Assembly: GCA_903885565.1 (NCBI GenBank)
Contig: CAISJI010000092.1
Location: 1-35,277, forward strand
Length of the DNA stretch: 35,277 bases
Origin: an uncultured Planctomycetaceae bacterium
GTDB taxonomy: Bacteria; Planctomycetota; Planctomycetia; Pirellulales; UBA1268
Reading direction: 5' to 3'
The notes under the pieces are model-generated. The model saw only the letters and a list, made by a program, of their open reading frames with translations. It was not told the origin of the DNA and did no database searches. Shown here one piece after another: positions 16,130-24,345 of this stretch (position 1 is the stretch's first letter; the number at the start of each line of letters is the position of its first letter). Position numbers and translations under genes: made by a program.

Positions 16130-16891
16130 ATGCCCAGGTTTCTCACGGCCCTGCCGGTCTACAACGAAGTCGCGCATGTGTCGCGAGTGCTCGACGAGGT
16201 GCTGCGATATACGCCGCATGTGCTGGTTGTCGATGACGGCTCCACCGACGGCACCTCGCAGGTGCTCTCAACCCGCGTGGCCGACCGGGGTGACATCCGC
16301 GTGGTGCGGCATCCCACCAACCTCGGCTACGGGGCAGCCCTCGCCACCGCTTTTCAGGAAACGCTCGCCGGGGCTGGCACAGCGGGGGGCTGGGATGGCT
16401 TGGTGACGATCGATTGCGACGGCCAGCACCAGCCCCAACTCATTCCCGACTTCATTGCCGCCGCCTCCACAGGCTCGTGTGACGCCCCCGACATCGTCAG
16501 CGGGAGCCGCTATCTCCAGCGGTTTGCCGGTGATAGCCAGCCCCCAGAGGCCCGGCGGCGGATCAACGCGGCGATCACAACGGAGATCAACGACCGGCTG
16601 GGGCTGCACCTCACCGACGCCTTCTGCGGCTTCAAGGCCTACACCCGCGAGGCCCTCGCCTCTCTCCATATACAGGAGATGGGCTACGCGATGCCGCTGG
16701 AGGTGTGGGTGCAGGTGGCGGCGGCGGGACTGCGGGTGGTGGAACTGCCGGTGCCGCTGGTTTACCTCGATCTAGCGAGAAGTTTCGGGGGGGCACTGGA
16801 CGATGCAGGGACCCGTCTGGCCTACTATCGGACGGTGCTCGATCGGGCAGAGTTGGCGGTCGCCGCTGGGGGAGCCAGCCTGACGCGGTAG
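16130..16891 (+). CDS. Family 2 glycosyltransferase (dolichol-phosphate mannose synthase-like)
   Basis: This 253-residue inverting GT-A enzyme has the standard marks: ALPVYNE near residue 8, VVDDGSTDGT at about 32-41, NLGYGAALATAF, and the metal/nucleotide motif DCDGQHQP. A later DAFCGFKAYTREAL segment is typical of the polyprenyl-phosphate mannose/glucose synthase subgroup. There is no C-terminal membrane domain, so it is likely soluble or peripheral. The ATG at 16130 begins right at the fold (MPRFLTALPVYNE); no good ribosome-binding site is visible, but a promoter-like pair lies upstream. A BshC-like gene follows on the same strand 199 bp downstream. The acceptor is unknown. Confidence 0.9.
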   Translation: MPRFLTALPVYNEVAHVSRVLDEVLRYTPHVLVVDDGSTDGTSQVLSTRVADRGDIRVVRHPTNLGYGAALATAFQETLAGAGTAGGWDGLVTIDCDGQHQPQLIPDFIAAASTGSCDAPDIVSGSRYLQRFAGDSQPPEARRRINAAITTEINDRLGLHLTDAFCGFKAYTREALASLHIQEMGYAMPLEVWVQVAAAGLRVVELPVPLVYLDLARSFGGALDDAGTRLAYYRTVLDRAELAVAAGGASLTR

Positions 16892-16914
16892 CGGATGCTC
16901 ATGGATCCGGATAG

Positions 16915-16975
16915 CCTCAAGCGACGCCTTGGTCGGTCGGGCAATGGATGCGAAGGGGCTGGCGAACGCTTGAGG
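16915..16975 (+). terminator. Inverted repeat after the GT2 gene
   Basis: CCTCAAGCG (16915-16923) and CGCTTGAGG (16967-16975) are a perfect 9-bp inverted repeat with a 43-nt loop, starting 24 nt past the stop codon. It may end the GT2 transcript or act as a leader element for the next gene. There is no U-tract. Confidence 0.3.
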
Positions 16976-17090
16976 AGCACCGAGCTGCTGCGGCCCCGGT
17001 GACGAAACCAGTGTGGCCCCGCAGCCAACGCTCCATGGATGTCGAATACGCTCGAGGGGCTTTTTTGTCCGGTAGGCTCAACGTTCCGCA

Positions 17091-18794
17091 ATGCCCCCTC
17101 CCAACAGTCGCCCGTTCCGCCGCCAGCACAAAGCCCCCGAGGCCTCGGGGGCCCGGCTGCTCGATCCGCCGCTGGAGCCCTCTGCCTCTGGCGCCTGCAT
17201 TGAATCGCTGGTCGACAACAATCGGCTGCTGCGGGCGGCCTTCGACACGCGTGTGGGGGATCTCAAGCTCTGGGAACTGGTGGCCGCCACCCGCCGCGAA
17301 GTGCTGACGGTGGCGGCGGAATACACCGCCAGCTATCGCGACGCCCATCGGCCGCAGGATGTGGCCGACTGGATTTCCCGGCCGATCATCATGGGGGGCC
17401 ACCAGCCGGAGCTGTTCCATCCGGGAGTGTGGCTCAAAAACTCGGCGCTCGACGCCTATGCCCGCACGGTTTCGGGTACGGCGCTCAACCTCGTGGTCGA
17501 CACCGATCGCTGCGCCCGCACCAGCGTCGGCGTGCCGGTCGGCACGCCTCATGAGGCCCGCCTGGAACAGGTGGCGTTTGATGCCCCGGCTCCCGAGATG
17601 GCCTGGGAAGAGCGGGCCATTGTCGATCCCGACACGTTTGCTTCGTTTGGTGAGCGGGCCTGTCGGTCGCTGGCGCCACTGGAGCCCGATCCGATTCTCA
17701 AACGCTGGTGGCCGCTGGCGATCGAACGCGGCAAGGAGTGCCACCGGCTCGGGCTGGCGCTGGCGCAGGCCCGCCATAGCCTTGAGGGGCGGCTCGGGCT
17801 GGAGACGCTCGAACTGCCAGTGAGCGAGATGGTGCGACTGCCCACTGTGATGGTCTTCATGGGATGGCTGTTGTCACAGGCGCGAAGCCTCCACGAAGCC
17901 TATAATGGGGCGCTTGCTGACCATCGGCTCCGCCACAAGGTGCGCGGGCGAGCACGGCCGATGCCCGATCTGCTGGTGCGCACCGACGATCCGGCCGAAG
18001 GCCCCTGGTTTGAGGTGCCCTGGTGGATCTGGTCGCGTGAAGACACGCGCCGCAGGCGGGTCTTTGCCAACTCCAGCACCGCCGGCACACTGCTGCTGTC
18101 GGATATGGAAACCCTGCGCGTCGAACTGCCGATCTCGCCCGATACTCAGCCGTCGCGCTGGATCGATGCCCTATCGCGGATGGACGAACATCAATTGCGG
18201 CTGCGACCGCGGGCGATCCTCACCACGATGCTCTCGAGGCTGCTGGTTGCCGATGTGTTCGTCCACGGCATCGGCGGAGCGGCCTACGACCAGATCACCG
18301 ACGACATCATCCGCCGCCTCACCGGCTGCGATCCCCCACGCCATGCGGTGGTGACAGGAACCTTGCGATTGCCGGCCGACGAGCGGTTTCCCTCGCTTGC
18401 CGACAGCCATCCGGCCGCCCAGCTTGCCGAACTCCACCAGACCCTAAGGTCCCTGGAATTTCATCCCGAACACTTTCTTGGGAACGATGAGGCGCAGGCC
18501 GGGGCCGTGCGCGAACTGATCGTGCAGAAAGCGCGCTGGATCAACACCTTCCCCACTCCCTCGCTGGCCAAACGGCGCTGCCGCGAGATTCGCGCCGCCA
18601 ACGATCGCCTCGCCTTCCACACCCAACAGATGCGGCACCAACTTCTCGCCCGTGTCGGTCCGCTGGCATCCCAACTGCGTGCCGCGCGCGTGCTGCAATC
18701 CCGCGAGTATCCCTGGTGTTTTTTTGCGGAAAAGACGCTCAAAAATTTCTTGCTACTTGAGAACGCGCCCGAGTCGCCCTATCCTATGGAGTAA
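17091..18794 (+). CDS. BshC-like protein (remote similarity), function unknown
   Basis: This 567-residue protein is not confidently assigned. Two segments recall BshC, the putative cysteine-adding enzyme of bacillithiol synthesis. The first is IIMGGHQPELFHPGVWLKNSAL (99-120), placed like the TGQQ.GLF.GPLY..YK motif, followed by a strand ALNLVVDTDR (131-140). The second is LRPRAILTTMLSRLLVADVFVHGIGGAAYDQ (371-401), placed like BshC's LRPL.QD.LLPT.AYVGGPGE.AY. The overall length also fits (BshC is about 540). The C-terminal half is alpha-helical and rich in Arg and Leu. It is 36 bp upstream of a double-GNAT gene with a strong ribosome-binding site, so the two are probably one operon. This could equally be a planctomycetal family that shares only the fold. 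A weak site precedes the ATG. Confidence 0.55.
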   Translation: MPPPNSRPFRRQHKAPEASGARLLDPPLEPSASGACIESLVDNNRLLRAAFDTRVGDLKLWELVAATRREVLTVAAEYTASYRDAHRPQDVADWISRPIIMGGHQPELFHPGVWLKNSALDAYARTVSGTALNLVVDTDRCARTSVGVPVGTPHEARLEQVAFDAPAPEMAWEERAIVDPDTFASFGERACRSLAPLEPDPILKRWWPLAIERGKECHRLGLALAQARHSLEGRLGLETLELPVSEMVRLPTVMVFMGWLLSQARSLHEAYNGALADHRLRHKVRGRARPMPDLLVRTDDPAEGPWFEVPWWIWSREDTRRRRVFANSSTAGTLLLSDMETLRVELPISPDTQPSRWIDALSRMDEHQLRLRPRAILTTMLSRLLVADVFVHGIGGAAYDQITDDIIRRLTGCDPPRHAVVTGTLRLPADERFPSLADSHPAAQLAELHQTLRSLEFHPEHFLGNDEAQAGAVRELIVQKARWINTFPTPSLAKRRCREIRAANDRLAFHTQQMRHQLLARVGPLASQLRAARVLQSREYPWCFFAEKTLKNFLLLENAPESPYPME

Positions 18795-18830
18795 CGGAAT
18801 GATTGCATTGCTCCAGGGAGAGGAGGCACC

Positions 18831-20462
18831 ATGCCACGGGCGGGTCGTTTTCAGAAGAGTGTTTCGGCGCAGGCCGTTGCAGATGCTGTTCAATTGACGG
18901 TTCGCAGCGCGGCTCCCAAGAGCCCCGCAGCGTCCCGCAGCGCAGTGGCGCGAGGAGCCGATGTTGCCTCCGATTCAATTCGGCTGGCGCCGGCCACCGT
19001 TCCCCCCTCCCGCACTGCGGGCCGGGCGTCGACGTCAAGGCATGCTTCGCTGCTCACCACTCCTGCCGCTGCGCCGAGTGGTTCGAAGGGAGTGCAGACG
19101 GTTGAAATCCGTCCTGCGGGAACCGTCGTCAGTCGGCGTGCCGCCACGAACCGGCCGGCGATCCGCCACCTGCCCCAACACCCGACCCTCCCGTTGAAGC
19201 CCCCCTCTTGGATGCTGGAGGAGTGTCGCGTCGCCCCGGCGCGGGCGGGAGACCAGAACGAAATCCTGCAACTCCTCTCCGGCCTGCCAAACCCACCCAC
19301 CAAGGGGGAGTTTTATGCGGCCGTCGATCATCCCGACCACGATCCGGCCAACCGGCTGGTGGCCCGTCTGGCGGGCAGGATTGTCGGGCATGTGGAAGTG
19401 ATGCCCCGCACGGTGATGGTGGAGGGGGTGTGCTTGAGTGCCGCGGTGATCGACCGTGTGGCCGTGCTGCCGGAATGCCGCGGGGCTGGCCATGGCCAGC
19501 GTCTGGTGCGTTCTGCAGAAGACCGGATGCGGCAGATCGGCGCAGCGATGGCCTTCTCGCGCACCCGCATCGCGCCGTCGTTCCACGAAATGGGTTGGGC
19601 CGTGCTGGGACGCGATTCAGCCACTCCGGGTCGTCCCGCTGAAATTCTCGCCCGGTTGCTCGATGGCCCAGCTCGCGATGGCGAACCAGTTTCGATGCGC
19701 CAGTGGCGGCACGTCGAACTTCCCGCCATTCTGCGCATCTACAATCAAAATGCCTCCCGGTTCATTGGCCCGATCGATCGCAGTGAGGCCTATTCCCGCT
19801 GGCTCGTCAGCCGCGGAGCTTTCGATTCGATCATCGTGGCGCTGGTGGGTCAGGATCGCTACGATCTCTACGAGACCAACGCCCGGATCGTGGGCTATTG
19901 CATCCAATCGGGCAACCGGGTGCTGGAGTTGCTTGCCGATCCTGAGTTTCCGGGACTGGAGCGGGAGATCCTGGCGCGCGTCTGTGCCGAAGCGATCGAA
20001 AATGACCGCCAGGAAATCGTGTTTGAGTCGAGTGTTGCCGATCCGCTGCATGCGGCGGTGGCCGGCGGCGAGAGCCTCGTGCAGGGGAACGACCGGATGA
20101 TCGTGGCCCGGCTGCTCAAGCCGCTGGAAGTGCTGCAGGCGCTCGCTCCGGCAGTGGGCGCCCGGATCGCCGCGGCCGGCATCCGGGAAACGCTTGAACT
20201 GGGGCTCGATGCCCCCTGCTTCCGCGGCTCGATCATCGTGGCCGACGGCAAGGCGACGGTGCACCCCACCCGAGTGGGCCGCAGCTACCTGAAGCTGGCT
20301 GATGACGAACTTGCCCGGCTGCTGTTGGGCCAGTGCGATCCGGCAGAGGCGGTGGCGGCAGGGCGCATGGAGCCCTCCACGCAGGTGGCGCAGAAACTGG
20401 CCGCGCAGCTCTTCCCCCGCACACCGCTATGGTGTCCGATGTGGGACGACCTTCCCGCCTGA
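18831..20462 (+). CDS. Eis-like GNAT acetyltransferase with long disordered N-terminus
   Basis: This 543-residue protein resembles the Eis family (GNAT, second GNAT-like half, SCP2-like C-terminal domain). The acetyl-CoA motif A is VIDRVAVLPECRGAGHGQRLV at about 207-227, preceded by GHVEVMPRTV. A second GNAT-like region spans about 285-420 (LPAILRIYNQNASRF...IVGYCIQSG). The last part (about 430-530) has an SCP2-like strand pattern (FRGSIIVADGKATVHP). Eis proteins acetylate amines, including aminoglycosides in mycobacteria; the natural substrate here is unknown. The first 125 or so residues are Ala/Ser/Arg/Pro-rich and look disordered, unusual for the family, yet the ATG at 18831 has a near-perfect GAGAGGAGG site. 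It follows the BshC-like gene by 36 bp, suggesting translational pairing. Confidence 0.75.
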   Translation: MPRAGRFQKSVSAQAVADAVQLTVRSAAPKSPAASRSAVARGADVASDSIRLAPATVPPSRTAGRASTSRHASLLTTPAAAPSGSKGVQTVEIRPAGTVVSRRAATNRPAIRHLPQHPTLPLKPPSWMLEECRVAPARAGDQNEILQLLSGLPNPPTKGEFYAAVDHPDHDPANRLVARLAGRIVGHVEVMPRTVMVEGVCLSAAVIDRVAVLPECRGAGHGQRLVRSAEDRMRQIGAAMAFSRTRIAPSFHEMGWAVLGRDSATPGRPAEILARLLDGPARDGEPVSMRQWRHVELPAILRIYNQNASRFIGPIDRSEAYSRWLVSRGAFDSIIVALVGQDRYDLYETNARIVGYCIQSGNRVLELLADPEFPGLEREILARVCAEAIENDRQEIVFESSVADPLHAAVAGGESLVQGNDRMIVARLLKPLEVLQALAPAVGARIAAAGIRETLELGLDAPCFRGSIIVADGKATVHPTRVGRSYLKLADDELARLLLGQCDPAEAVAAGRMEPSTQVAQKLAAQLFPRTPLWCPMWDDLPA

Positions 20463-20539
20463 GCCGGTGTTCCGCCGGCATGCGTCGGGCAGGGTGTTCT
20501 GGAGATCCCACAGTGGCACAGCGGCGGACTCGGGTTGAG

Positions 20540-22243
20540 ATGGAGAAGACCGGCAGCGTTCTGCTGGCGTTTGCTCTGCTGCTGGCAGCGGGCGGGTGTC
20601 TATCGGCCCAAACCACGACCGTGCCAACAGGCATCTCGGCCGACACAAAAGCCCCCCCAGCCCTCGACCCGATCGCGACGCTGCAACGGGAAGCCGAAGC
20701 CACCGGCCAAGCGGCATGGGGCCACTGGGGGAATCAGCCCGATCGGTATGTCTCCTGGTCAAACCACTCCAACCGGCTGATCCCGGTCTACACGTTCGGC
20801 CTCGGCCTCGAGAGCGTGGAGGGGGCCAACAGCGTCTATCGCGATGCCGCCCGGCTGGAGAGTCTTTACGGCCGCATGCCGGAAGAAACGCTCAACCCCA
20901 CGGCCGACTATTTCGATCAGACCGATGTCTACCGGCTGCAGGAGCAGGCGGCGCTGGCCGGCAAGAAGCGGATCGTGCTGTTTGTCTTCGATGGCATGGA
21001 CTGGACTTCAACCCGCACCGCCGCGATCGCCGCCAGCGGCACGGTGGCCTATGCCGAGGGGCGCGGCCGGGGGCTATCGTTTCTGGAGCGCATTCCCACT
21101 GGCGCCACCACCAGCTTTGGATATTGCGTGACAAGCCCCGCCAACGACGGCACGAATTTCGATGTCGATGCGCAGGTGGTGACCACTCCCGGTGGCAAAA
21201 CCCCGGGCGGCTATGCCGCCAGGCTCGGGGGCGCCACCCCTTGGGATGCCGCTGCAGTGCCAACCTATCTCATGGGCAAGGACCGCTCACGTCCCCACGC
21301 CGTCACCGATTCAGCCGCCTCTGCCACGTCGCTGTGCACCGGAAAAAAAACCTACAACGACGCGATCAATGTCGATCCCGCCGGCCGGCAACTTACCACG
21401 ATCGCCTCCACGTTGCAGCAGCGGGGCTATTCCGTCGGGGCGGTGTCGAGCGTGCCTGTCTCGCATGCCACGCCCGCCTGCGCCTATGCCCACAATGTCA
21501 GCCGCGACGACTATCAGGATATCTCCCGCGACATGCTGGGGCTGGAATCGGTCGCCCACCGGGGGGCCGCGCTGCCGGGCATGGATGTGGTGATCGGCGG
21601 CGGCTTTGGCGTCGATGTGAAGAAGGACTCGGGACAGGGACGCAACTTTGAGGCGGGCAATAAGTATGTGGCGGAGTCGACGCTCGCTGCGATCGATGCC
21701 GCCGGGGGAGGGAAATACAGAATGGCCCTGCGCACCCCCGGCCGCCGCGGCGGCGATGTGCTGGCTGAAGCGGTGCGCGACGCCCGCGACCGCAATCTGC
21801 GCCTGTTTGGCTTTTTTGGCACCGGCGAGGGAAACCTGCCGTTTCAAACCGCTGACGGCCGCTTCGATCCGGTGGTGCTGCCGGAGGAAATGCGGGAGAA
21901 ACTCTCGGGCCTCAACCGTAAATACAGCCCGCCGTTGCACTACTCTCCCGCCGATGTCGAGGAAAACCCCACGCTTGCCGAGATGACAACCGCCGCCCTC
22001 GATCTGCTCTCGGCCCGCGGACCGTTCTGGCTGATGGTGGAAGCGGGGGACGTCGATTGGGCCAGCCATGGCAACAACATCGACAACATGATCGGCGCTG
22101 CCCAAAGCGGAGCCACAGCATTTACGGCACTGGTCGACTGGATCGAAACGCACGGCGGCTGGGACGACACAGCCGTGATCGTCACCAGCGATCATGGCCA
22201 TATGTTTGTGCTCACCGACCCGGCTGCATTTGCCGGCCGGTAG
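20540..22243 (+). CDS. Alkaline phosphatase (lipoprotein-type signal)
   Basis: This 567-residue member of the alkaline phosphatase superfamily hydrolyses phosphomonoesters with a nucleophilic Ser and metal ions. Metal/active-site marks are LFVFDGMDW (first Asp at 151), TDSAASAT (256-263, nucleophile Ser), VEAGDVDWASHGNN (500-513, Asp and His ligands) and TSDHGH (549-554). The N-terminus (SVLLAFALLLAAGGC) is a signal peptide ending in a lipobox-like AGGC with Cys20, so envelope attachment is likely though the box is atypical. The protein ends 13 residues after DHGH, so the distal His ligand of classical PhoA is not seen; this may be a family trait or a truncation. The ATG at 20540 was chosen because it begins the signal peptide. 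Confidence 0.86.
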   Translation: MEKTGSVLLAFALLLAAGGCLSAQTTTVPTGISADTKAPPALDPIATLQREAEATGQAAWGHWGNQPDRYVSWSNHSNRLIPVYTFGLGLESVEGANSVYRDAARLESLYGRMPEETLNPTADYFDQTDVYRLQEQAALAGKKRIVLFVFDGMDWTSTRTAAIAASGTVAYAEGRGRGLSFLERIPTGATTSFGYCVTSPANDGTNFDVDAQVVTTPGGKTPGGYAARLGGATPWDAAAVPTYLMGKDRSRPHAVTDSAASATSLCTGKKTYNDAINVDPAGRQLTTIASTLQQRGYSVGAVSSVPVSHATPACAYAHNVSRDDYQDISRDMLGLESVAHRGAALPGMDVVIGGGFGVDVKKDSGQGRNFEAGNKYVAESTLAAIDAAGGGKYRMALRTPGRRGGDVLAEAVRDARDRNLRLFGFFGTGEGNLPFQTADGRFDPVVLPEEMREKLSGLNRKYSPPLHYSPADVEENPTLAEMTTAALDLLSARGPFWLMVEAGDVDWASHGNNIDNMIGAAQSGATAFTALVDWIETHGGWDDTAVIVTSDHGHMFVLTDPAAFAGR

Positions 22244-22262
22244 CTCATCGTGGCTCTTGAGA

Positions 22263-22291
22263 GCAGCCGACTTGCGTAGGGCGTCGGCTGC
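22263..22291. terminator. Hairpin between convergent alkaline phosphatase and cysI
   Basis: GCAGCCGAC (22263-22271) and GTCGGCTGC (22283-22291) form a perfect 9-bp stem with an 11-nt loop, about 20 nt past the phosphatase stop and between convergent genes. It could terminate transcription in both directions. The right arm and its flank recur at 12857-12872, so a REP-like element is also possible. Confidence 0.5.
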
Positions 22292-22430
22292 GGGACGGCA
22301 AAAGTCTCGTCGCATGCGCTCACGAAAAGTTCGCCGACCCCTCCGCCTTCATCGCTCGATGTATTGAGCCCGTCGTCGCGAACAGCTATCCCGGATGCGC
22401 TCTTGTCGCAGGAATCCTCGATCAGGCCGC

Positions 22431-24182
22431 TCAGCCGTGGCCGCGGGCTCCGGCCAGCCACTCTCCCGCCCAGGTGCGCACCCCGTCCACGCCCTTGCGG
22501 TGGCAGAAGTCGCCGAGCGATTCGCCGTGCGACCGCTCCGCCTTGTAGCAGGCCAGCACCGCCGTGATCTCCCGACAGAGATCGTCAAACGGCACGACAT
22601 CCTTGTAGGCCGCATTGAGCCGGTCGCCAAGGAGGCGGCCGCCGAGGAAGATCGTGTATTTGCCGAGCGTCCGCCCCACGATGCCGATGTCGGAGTTGTA
22701 GGGACGGGCACAGGCATTGGGGCAGCCCGTCATGCGGAGCGTGAAGGCCTCTTGGGAAAGCCCCAGCTTCGCCACCTCCGGCTCCAGACTGTCGATCAGC
22801 CCCGGCAACACCCGCTCGCTTTCCGCCACTGCGAGGCTGCAGGTCGGCAGCGCCACGCAGGCCATGCTCCAACGCCTGAGCGTCGAGATCTCTTCGGATG
22901 TCTTCACGCCATGGGCATGCAGAATCTCAGTAATCCTGACCCGATCGGCGGCCGCAAGGTCGGTGAACAGCAGGCTCTGGTGCGCCGTGATCCGCACCCC
23001 CGGCTTGACGTCGTTGAGGATCTGACGAAGTGCCGTCTTGAGCCGGAAATTACCGGTGTCGTGGATCCGGCCGTTCTCCACGTTGAGGCCATAGAAATGT
23101 TTGCCGTCACACTGATCGCACCAGCCGATGTGGTCGTCGAAGGCATGAACGTCGGCCGGATGGCAGGGGGGCAGCGGCTTGCCGAAATACTCCTCCACCT
23201 TGGCCCGGAAATTCTCCAACCCCATGGTGTGGATCGTGTATTTGAGCCGGGCCACCTTACGGTCGGAACGGTTGCCAAAATCGCGCTGCACCTTCACGAT
23301 CGCCGTGGCGATGTCGAGCACATCCTCCGGCTTCACAAATCCCAGCCGCTTGGCCAACGCCGGGAATGTTTTGGCGGCGCTGGGCGTCACTCCCATCCCG
23401 CCGCCGGCGAGCACGTTGTAGCCGAGGATCTTCCCCTGCTCGTGCACAGCCAGCAGGCCGAGATCGTTGGCGTAGATATCGGTGCAGTTGTCCTCCGGCA
23501 GAGCGAAGGCCGTTTTGAATTTGCGCGGCAGATAGGTGGGCCCGTAGATCGGCTCGATCTCCTTCCCCTCGGAGCCTCCGCCCACGAGCGACTTTTCGCC
23601 AGTGTCGGGGTCGGTGAGCCAGATTTCGTGATAGGCGCGGGTGCGCGGGGCGAGGTGCTCAGCGAGTTTGTCTGCCATCAATTGCATCTCTTCGCGGACC
23701 GGATTGTTCCGGATCGGCGCGGGGCAGCACATCATATTGCGTTCCACGTCGCCGCAGGCTGCGAGCGTGGTGAGCTGGATCTCGTTGATCCGTTGGATCG
23801 TCGCCTTGAGATCCCCCTTCACAATGCCGTGGTGCTGGATCGCCTGCCGGGTGGTGAGTCGCACGGTGCCGTTGGCCAGTTCGTCTCCCAGATCGATTTG
23901 GGCCAGCAGCTGGGCCGCGGTCAACTTGCCGCCAGGAACGCGTGTCCGCACCATAAACGAAATCTCGCGGGTGCTCTTGGCCCCCTCCTTCGCCTTCCGC
24001 TGCTCGCGGTCATCCTGCTGGTAGGTGCCATGGTTCTTGAGCAGTTGAACGCTTCCCTTGCCGAAGCCGGGGGCGCTGTCGACGAGTTCCTGGGCAATGT
24101 CGCCGGCGAGATAGTGGCTGGCGATCTTGTTCAGTTCGACGGCACTCGGCTTGGCGGCGGGGGTCTGCGGCTGGTCTGACAT
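22431..24182 (-). CDS. cysI: Assimilatory sulfite reductase, hemoprotein (beta) subunit
   Basis: This 583-residue siroheme/[4Fe-4S] enzyme reduces sulfite to sulfide for cysteine synthesis in the cytosol. Cluster ligands are Cys442 and Cys448 (ACVALPTC) and Cys487 and Cys491 (TGCPNAC), the expected C-x5-C...C-x3-C. Other marks are VRLTTRQAIQHHGI (about 107-120), NVLAGGGMGVTPS (about 256-268) and the RNMMCCPAPIRN region (about 148-159). The length fits the NADPH- or ferredoxin-dependent forms; no flavoprotein partner (cysJ) is visible, so the electron donor is uncertain. The ATG at 24182 has GAGGAG 5 nt upstream. The 163-bp divergent region upstream holds a strong dyad (24254-24272) that may be its operator. 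Confidence 0.95.
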   Translation of the reverse strand: MSDQPQTPAAKPSAVELNKIASHYLAGDIAQELVDSAPGFGKGSVQLLKNHGTYQQDDREQRKAKEGAKSTREISFMVRTRVPGGKLTAAQLLAQIDLGDELANGTVRLTTRQAIQHHGIVKGDLKATIQRINEIQLTTLAACGDVERNMMCCPAPIRNNPVREEMQLMADKLAEHLAPRTRAYHEIWLTDPDTGEKSLVGGGSEGKEIEPIYGPTYLPRKFKTAFALPEDNCTDIYANDLGLLAVHEQGKILGYNVLAGGGMGVTPSAAKTFPALAKRLGFVKPEDVLDIATAIVKVQRDFGNRSDRKVARLKYTIHTMGLENFRAKVEEYFGKPLPPCHPADVHAFDDHIGWCDQCDGKHFYGLNVENGRIHDTGNFRLKTALRQILNDVKPGVRITAHQSLLFTDLAAADRVRITEILHAHGVKTSEEISTLRRWSMACVALPTCSLAVAESERVLPGLIDSLEPEVAKLGLSQEAFTLRMTGCPNACARPYNSDIGIVGRTLGKYTIFLGGRLLGDRLNAAYKDVVPFDDLCREITAVLACYKAERSHGESLGDFCHRKGVDGVRTWAGEWLAGARGHG

Positions 24183-24253
24183 GCGGGCTCCTCGTCCGGC
24201 GTTCTTTGCGGATTGTCATCTCGCGCGGCCGACGTGTTGCGGCCCCGCGAGCG

Positions 24254-24272
24254 TTCCCTATAGCCTAGGGAA
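24254..24272. promoter_or_regulatory. Dyad operator candidate upstream of cysI
   Basis: TTCCCTA-TAGCC-TAGGGAA is a perfect 7-bp inverted repeat with a 5-bp spacer in the cysI divergent region, overlapping an A+T-rich core that could contain a -10 box. The spacing suits a dimeric repressor, for example an Rrf2-type regulator of sulfur genes, but the regulator is not identified. Confidence 0.5.
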
Positions 24273-24345
24273 TTCAGCGGTCTCGGGCGATACGCATTCG
24301 GGCCGCCGGCCGCCGGGCGAATTTCCTGCTTGAAAGGCAAAATGC

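Noticed and set aside
20596-22315. Open frames of more than 300 codons on both strands over the alkaline phosphatase
   Set aside because: The phosphatase frame has the signal peptide and all metal motifs; the others have none.
22395-24179. A 594-codon open frame on the plus strand over cysI
   Set aside because: It is the antisense shadow of cysI, whose cofactor motifs are all intact; long antisense frames are common in G+C-rich DNA.
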